Source of the DNA: Thinopyrum elongatum
Taxonomy: Eukaryota; Streptophyta; Magnoliopsida; Poales; Poaceae
Direction: 5' to 3'
NCBI GenBank assembly: GCA_011799875.1
Contig: CM022303.1
Span: 545,121,368-545,185,367 of the forward strand
Length of the DNA: 64,000 nucleotides
Each line of letters opens with the position of its first letter. Positions within the stretch are counted from its first letter, which is position 1. The position numbers and the translations under genes were made by a program. Below the pieces are notes generated by a model. It had not been told where the DNA came from. It saw nothing but the letters and a program-made list of their open reading frames with translations, and did not search any database. Of the stretch, positions 35,671 through 48,638 are shown piece by piece.

Positions 35671-36939
35671 ATCAAAAAATAAAACAGGGGAGCTATACGC
35701 GAGCTATTGATATACAACATAATTTGCAAATACTATCAGGACTAAGTTCATGATAAATTAAAGTTTAATTAATCATATTACTTAAGAACTCCCACTTAGA
35801 TAGACATCCCTCTAGTCATCTAAATGATCACGTGATCCATATCAACTAAACCATGTCCGATCATCACGTGAGATGGAGTAGTTTTCAATGGTGAACATCT
35901 CTATGTTGATCATATCTACTATATGATTCACGCTCGACCTTTCGGTCTCCAGTGTTCCGAGGCCATATCTGCATATGCTAGGCTCGTCAAGTTTAACCCG
36001 AGTATTCCGCACGTGCAAAACTGTCTTGCACCCGTTGTATGTGAACGTAGAGCTTATCACACCCGATCATCACGTGGTGTCTCGGCACGACGAACTATCG
36101 CAACGGTGCATACTCAGGGAGAACACTTATACCTTGAAATTTTTGTGAGGGATCATCTTATAATGCTACTGCCGTACTAAGCAAAATAAGATGCATAAAA
36201 GGATTAACATCACATGGAATTCAATATGTGACATGATATGGCCATCATCATCTTGTGCTCTTGATCTCCATCATTGAAGCACCGTCATGATCTCCATCGT
36301 CACCGGCGCCCCAGCTTGATCTCCATCATAGCGTCGTGGTCGTCACGCCAACTATTGCTACTACTACTATCGCTAACTCATAATGATAAAGTAAAGCAAT
36401 TACATAGTGTTGGCACTTCATACAATAATGAGACAACCATAAGGCTCCTGCCGATTGCCGATAACTTTTACAAAACATGATCATCTCATACAACAACGTA
36501 TATCACATATCATGTCTTGACCATATCATATCACAAGCACACCCTGCAAAAACAAATTAGACGTCCTCTACTTTGTTGTTGCAAGTTTTACGTAGCTGCT
36601 ACGGGTTTAGAAGAACCGATTCATACTTACGCAAAACCACAATGTGGTGTAGTGATTGCTTTTTGATCTTCTAAAAGAACCCTCTTCATTGAAACCGGTT
36701 CAACTAAAGTGAGAGAGACAGACACCCGCCAGTCACCTTTAAGCAACGAGTGCTCGTAGTGGTGAAACCAGTCTCGCGTAAGCGTACGCGTAATGTCGGT
36801 CCGGGCTGCTTCATCTCACAATACCGCTGAACCAAGTAACAACTAGTAACGGCAAGCAATATGTATACACCCACGCCCACAACTCCTTTGTGTTCTACTC
36901 GTGCAAATCATCTACGCATAGACCTGGCTTGGATGCCAC

Positions 36940-38651
36940 TGTTGGGGAACGTGCAATTTCAAAAAAATTCCTACGTTCACGCAAGATCTATCTAGGAGAT
37001 GCATAGCAATGAGAGGGAGAGTGTGTCTACATACCCTTGTAGACCGTTAGCGAAAGCGTCTCACGACGCGGTTGATGTAGTCGAACTTTCTTTGCGATCC
37101 AACCGATCCAAGTACCGAACGTACGGCACCTCCGTGTTCAGCACACGTTCAGCTCGATGACGTCCCTCGAGCTCTTGATCTAGTAGAGGACGAGGGAGAG
37201 TTCCGTCAGCACGACGGCGTGGTGACGGTGATGATGAAGTTACCGGCGCAGGGCTTCGCCTAAGCACTACGACGATATGACCGAGGTGTGTAACTGTGGA
37301 GGGGGGCACCGCACACGGCTAAGACAAATCTTGGTCTGTACTAGGGTGCCCCCCTGCCCCTGTATATAAAGGAGGGACGGGGAGGCCGGCCGGCCCTTGC
37401 TAGGCGCGCCGGGAGAGGGGAGTCCTACTAGGACTCCAAGTCCTAGTAGGATTCCACCTAAAGGAGAGGGGAAAAGAGGGGGGCTGCGCCCCCAACCCCT
37501 TGTCCAATTCGGACTGGGCTTGGGGGGGGGGGGGGTGCGCGCGCCACCTCCTGGCTGCTGCCTCCAATTTCTCGTATGGCCCAATAAGGCCCATTTCTTC
37601 TCCCGGTGAATTCCCGTAACTCCCCGGTACTCCGAAAAATACCCGAATAACTCGGAACCTTTCCGATGTCCGAATATAGCCTTCCAATATATGAATCTTT
37701 ACCTCTCGACCATTTCGAGACTCCTCGTCATGTCCATGATCTCATCCGGGACTCTGAACAAACTTCGGTCATCAAATCACAGAACTCATAATACAAATCG
37801 TCATCGAACGTTAAGCGTGCGGACCCTACGGGTTCGAGAACTATGTAGACATGACCGAGAAACTTCTCCAGTCAATAACCAATAGCAGAACCTAGATGCT
37901 CTATTGGCTCCTACATATTCTACGAAGATCTTTATCGGTCAAACCGCATAACAACATACGTTATTCCCTTTGTCATCGGTATGTTACTTGCCCGAGATTC
38001 GATCGTCGGTATCATCATACCTAGTTCAATCTCGTTACTGGCAAGTCTCTTTACTCGTTCCGTAATGCATCATCCCGTAACTAACTCATTAGTCACATTG
38101 CTTGCAAGGCTTCATATGATGTGCATTACCGAGAGGGCCCAGAGATACCTCTCCGATACTCGGAGTGACAAATCCTAATCTCGATCTATGCCAACTCAAC
38201 AAACACCTTCGGAGACACCTGTAGAGCATCTTTATAATCACCCAGTTACGTTGTGACGTTTGATAGCACACAAAGTGTTCCTCCGGTATTCGGGAGTTGC
38301 ATAATCTCATAGTCAGAGGAATATGTATAAGTCATGAAGAAAGCAATAGCAATAAACTTAACGATCATTATGCTATGCTAACGGATGGGTCTTGTCCATC
38401 ACATCATTCTTCTAATGATGTGATCCTGTTTATCAAATGGCATCACATGTCTATGGTCAGGAAACATAACCATCTTTGATAAACAAGCTAGTCAAGTAGA
38501 GGCATACTAGGGACACTCTGTTTGTCTATGTATTCACACATGTATCAAGTTTCCGGTTAATACAATTCTAGCATGAATAATAAACATTTATCATGATATA
38601 AGGAAATAAAAATAACAACTTTATTATTGCCTCTAGGGCATATTTCCTTCA
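36940..38651 (-). repeat. Copia LTR, copy B (shared, chimeric)
   Basis: 1,712 bases between the two internal regions. It serves as 5' LTR of the left unit and 3' LTR of the right unit. Its right part (from 37895) is identical to copy A and its left part is not, as expected for the hybrid LTR made by unequal crossing-over. A leader beginning GTGGCATCCAAGCC on the minus strand adjoins its left edge (36920-36939). Confidence 0.85.
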
Positions 38652-38948
38652 GTCTCCCACTTGCACTAGAGTCAATAATCTAGTTTCACATCGCCATGTG
38701 ATTTAACACGAATAGTTCACACCACCATGTGATTAACACCCATAGTTCACATCGCCATGTGACCAACACCCAAAGGGTTTACTAGAGTCAGTAATCTAGT
38801 TCACATCGCCATGTGATTAACACCCAAAGAGTACTAAGGTGTGATCATGTTTTGCTTGTGAGAGAAGTTTAGTCAACGGGTCTGCCATATACAGATCCGT
38901 ATGTATTTTGCAAATTTCTATGTCTATAATGCTCTGCATGAAGCTACT

Positions 38949-41900
38949 CTAGCTAATTGCTCCCACTTTCAATATGTATCCAGATTGAGACTCTGAGTCA
39001 TCTGGATCGGTGTAAAAGCTTGCATCGACGTAACCTTTTACGACGAACTCTTTTATCACCTCCATAACCGAGAAATATTTCCTTAGTCCTCTTAGGTAAC
39101 TAAGGATAACTTTGACCGCTATCCAGTGATCCATTCCTGGATCACTATCGTACCTCCTTGCTAAACTCATAGCAAGGCACACAACTAGTCTGGTATATAG
39201 CATGGCATACTTTATAGAACCTATGACTGAGGCATAGGGAATGACTTTCATTCTCTTACTATCTTCTGCCGTGGTCAGGTTTTGAGTCTTACTCAATTTT
39301 ACACCTTGTAACACAGGCAAGAACTCTTTCTTTGAGTGATCCATTTTGAACTCCTTCAAAATCTTGTCTAGGTATGTGCTTTGTGAAAGTCCTATTAAGC
39401 GTCTTGATCTATCCCTATAGATCTTGATGCTCAATACTTAAGCAGCTTCACCGAGGTCTTTTTTATTGAAAAATTCTTTTTCATGTATCCTTTTATGCTA
39501 TCCAGAAATTCTATATCATTTCCAATCAACAATATGTCATCCACATATAATATCAGAAATGCTACAGAGCTCCCACTCACTTTCTTGTAAATACAGGCTT
39601 CACCGTAAGTCTGTATAAAACCATATGCTATGATCACTTCATCAAAGCGTATATTCCAACTCCGAGATGCTTGCATCAGTCCATAGGTGGATCGCTGGAG
39701 CTTGCACATTTTGTTAGCAATTTTAGGATTGACAAAACCTTCTGGTTGCATCATATACAACTTCTTCTTTAAAAATTCCATTAAGGAATGTAGTTTTTGA
39801 CATCCATTTGCCAGATTTCATAAAATGTGGCAATTGCTAACATGATTCGGACAGACTTAAGCATCGCTACGAGTGAGAAAATCTCATCGTAGTCAACACC
39901 TTGAACTTTGTCGAAAACCTTTTTGCGACAAGTCGAGCTTTGTAGATAGTAACACTACTATCAGCGTATGTCTTCCTCTTGAAGATCCATTTATTCTCAA
40001 TGGCTTGCCGATCATCGGGCAAGTCAACCAAAGTCCACACTTTGTTCTCATACATGGATCCCATCTCAGATTTCATGGCCTCAAGCCATTTCGTGGAATC
40101 TGGGCTCATCATCGCTTCCTCATAGTTCGTAGGTTCGTCATGGTCTAGTAACATGATTTCCAGATCAGGATTACTGTACCACTCTGGTGCGGAACGTACT
40201 CTGGTTGACCTACGAGGTTCGGTAGCAACTTGATCCGAAGTTTTCATGATCATCATCATTAACTTCCTCACTAATTGGTGTAGGCATCACTGGAACTGAT
40301 TTCTGTGGTGAACTACTTTCCAATTCGGGAGAAGGTACAATTACCTCATCAAGTTCTACTTTCCTCCCACTCACTTCTTTCGAGAGAAACTCCTTCTCTA
40401 GAAAGGATCCATTCTTAGCAACGAATATCTTGCCTTCGGATCTGTGATAGAAGGTGTACCCAACAGTCTCCTTTGGGTATCCTATGAAGACGTATTTCTT
40501 CGATTTGGGTTCGAGCTTATCAGGTTGAAGCTTTTTCACATAAGCATCGCAGCCCCAAACTTTAAGAAACGACAGTTTAGGTTTCTTGCCAAACCATAGT
40601 TCATATGGTGTCGTCTCAACGGATTTAGATGGTGCCCTATTTAACGTGAATGCAGCTGTCTCTAATGCATAACCCCAAAACGATAGTGGTAAATCGGTAA
40701 GAGACATCATAGATCGCACCATATCTAATAAAGTACGGTTACGACGTTCAGACACACCATTACACTGTGGTGTTCTAGGTTGCGTGAGCTGTGAAACTAT
40801 TCCACATTGTTTCAAATGAAGACCAAACTCATAACTCAAATATTCACCTCCACGATCATATCGTAGAAATTTTATTTTCTTGTTACGATGATTTTCCACT
40901 TCACTCTGAATTTCTTTTGAACTTTTCAAATGTTTCAGACTTATGTTTCATCAAGTAGATATACCCATATATGTTCAAATCATCTGTGAAGGTCAGAAAA
41001 TAACGATAGCCGTCGTGAGCCTCAACACTCATCGGACCGCATACATCGATATGTAATATTTCCAATAATTAAGTCATTAGCTTGCTCCATTGTTCCGGAG
41101 AACGGAGTCTTAGTCATCTTGCCCATGAGGCATGGTTCGCAAGCATCAAATGATTCATAATCAAGTGATTCCAAAAGTCCATCCGAATGGAGTTTCTTCA
41201 TGCGCTTTACACCAATATGACCTAAACGGCAGTGCCACAAAATATGTTGCATTATCATTATCAACTTTGCATCTTTTGGCATCAATATTATGAATATGTG
41301 TATCACTACGATGGAGATTCAATAAACCATTTATATTGAGTGTATGACCATAGAAGGTTTTATTCATTTAAACAGAACAGCAATTATTCTCTGACTTAAA
41401 TGAATAACCGTATCGCAATAAACATGATCCAATCATATTCATGCTCAACGCAAATACCAAATAACATTTATTTAGGTCCAACACTAACCCCGAAGGTAGA
41501 GGGAGTGTGCGATGGTGATCTTATCAACCTTGGAATCACTTCCAACACACATCGTCACCTCGTCATTAACTAGTCTCTGTTCATTTTGCAACTCCTGTTT
41601 CGAGTTACTAATGTTAGCAACTGAACCAGTATCAAATACCCAGGGGCTACTATGAACACTAGTAAAATACACATCAATAACATGTATATCAAATATACCT
41701 TTGTTCACTTTGCCATCCTTCTTATCCGCCAAATACTTGGGGCAGTTCCGCTTCCAGTGACCAGTCCCTTTGCAGTAGAAGCACCCAGTTTCAGGCTTAG
41801 GTCCAGACTTGGGCTTCTTCCCGGGAGTAGCAACTTGCTTGCTATTCTTCTTGAAGTTCCCCTTCTTCCCTTTGCCCTTTTTGTTGAAACTAGTGGTCTT

Positions 41901-42503
41901 GTTAACCATCAACACTTGATGCTCCTTTTTGATCTTTACCTTCGCAGCCTTTAGCATCGCGAAGCGCTCGGGAATTGTCTTATTCATCCCTTGCATATTA
42001 TAGTTCATCACGAAGTTCTAGTAACTTGGTGATAGTGACTAGAGAACTCTGTCAATCACTATTTTATCTGGAAGATTAACTCCCACTTGATTCAAGCGAT
42101 TGTAGTACCCAGACATTCTGAGCATATGCTCACTGGTTAAGCTATTCTCCTCCATCTTGTAGGCAAAGTATTTGTCAGAGGTCTCATACCTCTCGACACG
42201 GGCATGAGTCTGAAATACCGATTTCAGCTCTTGGAACATCTCATATGCTCCGTGGCGTTCAAAACGTTTTTGAAGTCCCGGTTCTAAGCCGTAAATCATG
42301 GCGCACTAAACTATCAAGTAGTCATCATATCGAGCTTGCTAAACGTTCATAACATTTGCATCTGCTCCTGCAATAGGTCTGTCACCTAGCAGTGCATCAA
42401 GGACATAATTCTTCTGTGCAGCAATGAGGATAATCCTCAGATCACAGAACCAGTCCACATCATTGCTACTATCATCTTTCAACTTAGTTTTCTCCAGGAA
42501 CAT
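38949..42503 (-). pseudogene. Copia gag-pol remnant, copy B
   Basis: All coding fragments match copy A exactly at an offset of 6,833, including every stop, frameshift and the truncated RNase H: CCHC and protease 41484-42011, integrase 40210-40929, YVDD block 39431-39781, final block 38949-39434. Identical lesions show that the unit was already dead when duplicated. Confidence 0.85.
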
Positions 42504-43187
42504 ATCAAAAAATAAAACAGGGGAGCTATACGCGAGCTATTGATATACAACATAATTTGCAAATACTATCAGGACTAAGTTCATGATAAATTAAAGTTTA
42601 ATTAATCATATTACTTAAGAACTCCCACTTAGATAGACATCCCTCTAGTCATCTAAATGATCACGTGATCCATATCAACTAAACCATGTCCGATCATCAC
42701 GTGAGATGGAGTAGTTTTCAATGGTGAACATCTCTATGTTGATCATATCTACTATATGATTCACGCTCGACCTTTCGGTCTCCAGTGTTCCGAGGCCATA
42801 TCTGCATATGCTAGGCTCGTCAAGTTTAACCCGAGTATTCCGCACGTGCAAAACTGTCTTGCACCCGTTGTATGTGAACGTAGAGCTTATCACACCCGAT
42901 CATCACGTGGTGTCTCGGCACGACGAACTATCGCAACGGTGCATACTCAGGGAGAACACTTATACCTTGAAATTTTTGTGAGGGATCATCTTATAATGCT
43001 ACTGCCGTACTAAGCAAAATAAGATGCATAAAAGGATTAACATCACATGGAATTCAATATGTGACATGATATGGCCATCATCATCTTGTGCTCTTGATCT
43101 CCATCATTGAAGCACCGTCATGATCTCCATCGTCACCGGCGCCCCAGCTTGATCTCCATCGTAGCGTCGTGGTCGTCACGCCAACTA

Positions 43188-43680
43188 ATTAACACGAATA
43201 GTTCACATCACCATGTGATTAACACCCATAGTTCACATCGCCATGTGACCAACACCCAAAGGGTTTACTAGAGTCAGTAATCTAGTTCACATCGCCATGT
43301 GATTAACACCCAAAGAGTACTAAGGTGTGATCATGTTTTGCTTGTGAGAGAAGTTTAGTCAACGGGTCTGCCATATACAGATCCGTATGTATTTTGCAAA
43401 TTTCTATGTCTATAATGCTCTGCATGGAGCTACTCTAGCTAATTGCTCCCACTTTCAATATGAATCCAGATTGAGACTCAGAGTCATCTGGATCGGTGTG
43501 AAAGCTTGCATCGACGTAACCTTTAACGACGAACTCTTTTATCACCTCCATAACCGAGAAATATTTCCTTAGTCCTCTTAGGTAACTAAGGATAACTTTG
43601 ACCGCTATCCAGTGATCCATTCCTGGATCACTATCGTACCTCCTTGCTAAACTCATAGCAAGGATCACTATCGTACCTCC
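43188..43680 (-). pseudogene. Third Copia fragment (3' end of pol), diverged
   Basis: Corresponds to about 31868-32350, with several substitutions (for example ATGGAG for ATGAAG near 43424) and the same RNase H deletion. The join to the leader of copy B at 43187 implies loss of an LTR and flanks (about 2.3 kb). At its right edge the 19 bases starting 'ggatcactatcgt' occur twice (43625-43643 and 43662-43680), right at the join with the outer Gypsy. Confidence 0.75.
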
Positions 43681-44129
43681 GTGACGTAGGCAGGGTGCAG
43701 AAGGGTGCTGCGCCCTCGCAGGCGGCATCGAGCAGCTCGACGACCCGTCCTAGCAAGACGTCACGGCCGCCTTCTGCCAGCCTGCATCGTAGTAGCTCCC
43801 GTGCCACGATGAGCGCGGCTCGCGTGTTCGCCTGCTCCCGGCGAGCACGTAGCGTCGACGCCACGGCATAGCCTGAAGACCACGCCGTGGCACGGTTACG
43901 GCACCGTGCGGGAGAGGGTGGGGGTGGCCCGTGCCGCCGATGGTCATCGTCGCCGGCGGCCGTGCGGGCCGCGAGGAGCGCGGAGTGGAGAGCTTCATGG
44001 CCGGGGGGTGCCGCCCAGGAAGGCCGAGCGGCCCAACACTCAACGTGAGCTCGCGGGTCTCCCGCCATGGTGATGATGGAGCGAGCGGTGGAGGAGATGC
44101 TTCGACACGCCCCTACCTGGCGCGCCAAA
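43681..44129 (-). other. 5' leader of outer Gypsy element
   Basis: GC-rich sequence between the 5' LTR and the Copia array. On the minus strand it begins with the primer-binding-type sequence TTTGGCGCGCCAGG. Overlapping minus-strand frames (43631-44128, 43750-44043) are Arg/Ala-rich and contain no gag motif, so I treat it as leader. Gag-pol would have followed but is gone. Confidence 0.6.
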
Positions 44130-44952
44130 TGTCGGATTCAGGGCTCCGCAGACCAAAGAAAGGTTCGAACTCTGGGGCGTGTGCGAAGAACTCAATCTCC
44201 CTAGCCTACCAACTCGTCGCTCTCACAGCCTAGCTCAAGGAACGGGAAAGGAAAGGGACACGGCAGTTTACCCAGGTTCGGGCCACCTTGTGGTGTAAGA
44301 CCCTACTCCTGCTTTGGGGTGGATTGGCCTCGCGAGGGGCTGAGGATGAACTAGTACAGGGGAAGAACAACCTCAAAAGGTCTTGTTTTGTGTGAGTGTG
44401 AGCTAAGGATTCGATCCGGTCTCCTCTCTCTTCTACGGTGGTGGCCAACCTACATATATAGAGGCCTCGGTCCTCTTCCCCCAAAATGTAGGCGGGAAGG
44501 GATTCCACAATGGCCAGTTTGAAAGGGGACAAGAAGTACATCCTATCCTGACGAAAGGTGGTCTTCGCCTGCAAAGCTTCTGCTCGTGACGCCATGGTGG
44601 GCTCGGGGATGACCTCCGTCCTGCAGCCCTGGCGGCCTTGGTCTTGTAGCACGGGAATGGAAACCTTTGGCTGATTCCTCGGGACTCTGCGTCTGCGCTT
44701 GCCTCCTTAGCACTGAAGAGGAAACCTGCTGTACTGCGCCCGCTGGCGCCCACCTGGCCTTGGTCGTCATGGCTCACGTCACCTTAACCTCATGAGGTGC
44801 GCGCCTGCATAGGAATCTCCGCTCCTCAGGAGCCAGCCTAGGGGGGCCACTCCCTCTTGAGGTCTTGACGTCGTCCGCCTCACGAGGCTTGGCCCCTCGC
44901 GAGGGTCTTGCCTTGTCGATGCTGAAGACGGGCCGTACCAGGCCGTCGATGG
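44130..44952 (-). repeat. 5' LTR of outer Gypsy, part 1
   Basis: Aligns to the left LTR from its first base up to the Mutator insertion. It continues at 53084-53143 after the inserted element. Confidence 0.87.
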
Positions 44953-45049
44953 GATTTTTTTTCAAAACTATCACTTTATTTATAGCAATTTCGGAAACTA
45001 TAGCACCCAATGCCAAAAAATAAAAACTATGACCCCGTCGGCCTCGTGG
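44953..45049 (+). repeat. Left TIR of MULE
   Basis: About 97 bases starting GATTTTTTTTCAAAACTATC. It is the reverse complement of the right TIR with two or three mismatches. Confidence 0.9.
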
Positions 45050-45250
45050 GGGCCGAAGAGGGGGTTTTCGGCCGTGCCTGGGCCGAAGAGGTGCTTACCT
45101 GGGCCGAAGAGGTGGCGTCGGTGATGGGCAGGCCTAAAATAGTAGCTTCGGCCTATGCGCGACCGAAAAGGGCCGTTTTCGGCTTGCCAACGGCCGAAGA
45201 GCTTTTCGGCCAGCGCTTGACCGAAAAGGTCCGAATAAGGCCGACGCTCG
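45038..45250. repeat. Subterminal GGCCGAA array, left
   Basis: The heptamer GGCCGAA or its complement occurs seven times in about 210 bases. A similar array of eight lies at the other end. Subterminal repeats of this kind commonly bind the transposase or host factors; that role is inferred here. Confidence 0.75.
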
Positions 45251-45796
45251 TCTCCTTCCTCTCCTCTCCTGCTCGCCTCTGTTTCTTGCTCTCTCTCTCT
45301 CGTTCTTCTCTGTAGACATCGCCAACCCGCGCCGATCTCCTCTGTTTTCCACCCATTTTCACATCCAAGGCACATAATAGATAGATCATAGCATTCTCCG
45401 ACGGCCTACGGTGGTTTTTTTTGCTATGGGATAGCTTTTTGCTCCGGGGAGGAGGAGCCATGGTGGGGTGGAGGAGGTGCGGTGGAGAAGGAGGTGGTGG
45501 TGAGGAGGAGCAGTAGCTGTGGAGGAGGAGGTGGTGAGGAGGTGCAGCTTGGGTTGTATCCGGAGTTAAACCTCCGGTCGTCGAGGAGGCGGTGGTGGTG
45601 CAAGTACTCCGCTAAGGTATAATCATGTCCTCATAAATTTTCTCTGAGTTGTATAGTTTAGTTAGTGCAGATAAGTCATATTGCGAATTGTAGTGTTAAT
45701 TTGTATGTGGTGGCATTTTAGCGGATAGTTAGTGTAGCGGATAATAATTGTGTTAGTTGTGATTAATGAGAAGACGGCAATGTCTGACAGGTGAAA

Positions 45797-48620
45797 ATGT
45801 CTGAATCAGTAAATTTGACTGTTTACTACAGCACTGGTAATGTTCGATATAATGAGTTGGGGGTTGATCTTAGCGAGTTTAAAAATGGCGTCATGACACT
45901 AACAGACCCGGACAGACTGGACATTAGATAGTTGAAGTACTGGTTGACAACTAGTTTCGGGCTGGATCCTGAAGTATGTTCCGTCAGTATTCATGCATTG
46001 TGGACCAAATCCTGTAAAAATGTCAAGTGGGAGTTGATGCTGATAGATAGGAGCCAGCATTGGTTGACTCTGTTAAGACGTTGCCGAGACCGAAGAATCC
46101 ACCCATGTGCAACCTGTGGCGAAGGAGGAGAATACCGTACAACTCCACAGGGGGTATGAACCCGGCCATGGCAGTGGAGTGGCTAGCGAGATTAATTTAT
46201 CCGAGTCACAGCCACCGGATGTGGATGCTAGCCAACCCGAGAAAGAGTTGGACTACGTGCCACACAATGTTTGTGGTCATTATACTGGGCAGAGTAATCA
46301 GTCCATAATATTAGCTGGTTCTGGTTTTGCCGATGGGGATGAGGAAGGGGATGAAATGCAGAGGGTGATACGGGAAGAGGATGAGGATGGATTGGCAGAG
46401 GAACTGGATTCTGAAAATTCCGAGGATGAAGCGGAGGTACCGATTCCTTCTGCATGGGATCAGGACATATCCACCAGCCTTACGGTCAACGATGGCCATG
46501 AGACTCCATGGCAGTATAATCAGAACCAAGTCCAGATAGGGGCTATGTTTGATACAAAGAAAAAATTGAAGTATGCGGTGGTAAAGTGCGCTATGTCTAC
46601 GCAGAGGGTTTTCTGGACACACATATCAAGTCCAACGAACTATACCGTGAAATGTGTTGAAACAGGTTGTCCTGGGAAGGTGCACGGGCACGTGCCGAAG
46701 TATGACATCCACTGGGTTGTCACCAATGTCGTCCCACATAATTGTGTGAGGAAAAACCTTCTGGTGAATCATCCAAACGTGACTTCAACTCTCATTGCGC
46801 AACTCATGTATACTGAGATAGTAGAGAAGAAAGATATGGAAGCAAAACACATCCAGACAGCAGTGAGGGTCAGATGGAATTATGTCATTCATTATGGGAA
46901 GGCTTGGAGGGCTAAGCAGAAGGCTATGGAGGAAAGGTTTGGGACGTTCTTCGACTCATATGATAATGTTGTCCGTCTCCTTGACATACTGAAGGAGAGG
47001 AATCCCGGCACTTATGTGAACGTACAACACACGAGGTTGCTTAGTATACCAAATTTCAAGGTGTTGAAACTAGTATTCTTCTCCTTTGCTATGTGCATCG
47101 AAGCATTCCGGCATTGTCCTGCTGTTATGTTTGTGGATGGTACATTCCTGACCGGTCAGTACAAAGGGCAAATCCTGACTGCTATTGGTGTGGATGGGAA
47201 TAATCAAATCATCCCACTTGCCATGGCATTTGTGGAGGGTGAGAACTTTCCGAGCTGGGTATGGTTCTTCCGGCAAGTGAAAATTGCCATCGTGCAGGAC
47301 CGACCAAACGTGTATGTCATTCATGACAGACATGCTGGTATATTGAAGGCCGTGAAGACATTAAGGAATCCAACAGCTGACGAATTAACACCTTGGAAGG
47401 ACTTGCAGAGCCGGTGGTGCATGCGCCATCTTGGGGCTAATTTTTTCTCACAGTTCAAGAACAAGCGGTTGATGAACTTGTTCAAAAAATTATGCAAGCA
47501 GAACCAGCAGCGCAAATACGGATTTATTTGGTCAAAACTAGATGAGTTTACTAAGAAGCAGGTCCGTGCGAGGAAGAAAATGGAAGAAGATCAGGTTAAA
47601 TTAGCAGCACTCATCGCGGAGCTACAGGAGCCAGTAGGTCTTTGTGACTTGCCAGCAATTGACCCTCCTAATACTAAGAGAAAGAATGGCAGGGTAATAA
47701 AGAATTTTTCTGAGTGGATAGAGAAAGAGCCTCCAGTGAATTGGTCTTTGCTGCATGACACCCATGGACCTAGGTATGGCCACATGACAACCAATCTTGC
47801 AGAGGTGTATAACTTTGTACTCAGAGGGAATAGAGCATTGCCACTCACAGCTATTGTGGAGGTTGTATTCCATGGCACTTTGAGATATTTCAGAGAAAGG
47901 AACGAGTTAGCAAAGAAGCATATTGCAGATAATCAGAACACACCTTATTGTAGTCGTGTCATGGAGTACATGGCAAAGAAGATAGAGAAAGCAAAGAAGC
48001 ACACTGTCAGACTCATAGGGAATCAGGAAAGGAGGTATGAGGTTCAGCTTCCTACTGATGGTTTTGGTTCTGGAAATGAGGTGAAGACGCACGAGGTAAA
48101 AATTGGAACGGAATTTTATCCAACGTGTGAGTGTACATGCAACAAACCGAAGTTGTTGCACCTACCTTGCTCATATGTGTTGGCTGCCTGTGGCCAGATT
48201 GAGTTGGACGCTATCTCCTTCGTGTCCCCATACTATTTAAAATAAGCAGTGCTCAACACATGGACAGGTGAGATGACAGGGTTTAGAGTCGTTGGCAATT
48301 TCAACAAGGTAAACGACGATGAGAGAGTATACATCCTGCATCCAGACCTTCGGCGAACAAGTAGGGGCAGACGAAAGGCCCATCGCATCCGAAACGATAT
48401 GGACCAATCTGAAGCTGGTGGAGCAACCAGACAATGTTTGTTATGCGTGGCTTATGGGCATAGGATGAAATATTATCCCGACCTGAACAAAGATGGTGCT
48501 TCCACATCGACGAGTGCTTCCACTTTGACGACTGCGACAACAGGAGCAAGAGGCGGACGTGGTCGTGGCAGTCGAGGCCGAAGGGGCGGACGAGGAAGAA
48601 ATAGCTCACAAGCTATATAA
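45797..48620 (+). pseudogene. MURA transposase (MULE), with nonsense and frame breaks
   Basis: The N-terminal part starts at ATG 45797 (MSESVNLTVYYSTGNVRYNE) and meets an in-frame TAG at 45929-45931 where related proteins, as I recall, have Gln. A frame change or unannotated intron near 46090 leads to the main frame (46107-48245, 712 codons). That frame has an acidic stretch, a WRKY/GCM1-type zinc finger (C183, C188, H211, C213 of this frame), the DDE core with D344 (FVDGT), D407 (HDRHAG) and probably E566 (NLAEVYN), and a SWIM finger CECT...PCSY. SWIM should read CxC...CxH, but His is Tyr. A TAA at 48243 then interrupts the frame, which goes on to a zinc knuckle with its last Cys replaced (CLLCVAYGHRMKYY) and a Gly/Arg-rich tail to 48620. 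The catalytic core is well kept, the ends are damaged. Confidence 0.88.
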
Positions 48621-48638
48621 TTGGTAGTCGTACTATGT

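Larger units (their letters stand above)
29157..43680 (-). mobile_element. Tandem Copia (Angela/BARE-like) array with shared LTRs
   Basis: Order along the plus strand: leader fragment (29157-30110), LTR (30111-31818), internal region (31819-36939), LTR (36940-38651), internal region (38652-43187), then a third, diverged piece of the internal 3' region (43188-43680). The repeat unit is 6,833 bases. LTR ends are TGAAGGAAATATGCCC and CCCCAACA on the minus strand, characteristic of the Angela type in wheat. The block 31062-36327 recurs at 37895-43160 without a difference that I can see, whereas the parts left of it differ by about 2 percent. The array has neither a normal left nor right LTR boundary, so it is a recombination product. 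Coding regions are broken in both copies. Confidence 0.88.

Noticed and set aside
48301..48609. Antisense frames across MURA (for example 48301-48609, 47591-47878)
   Set aside because: Shadows of the transposase gene.
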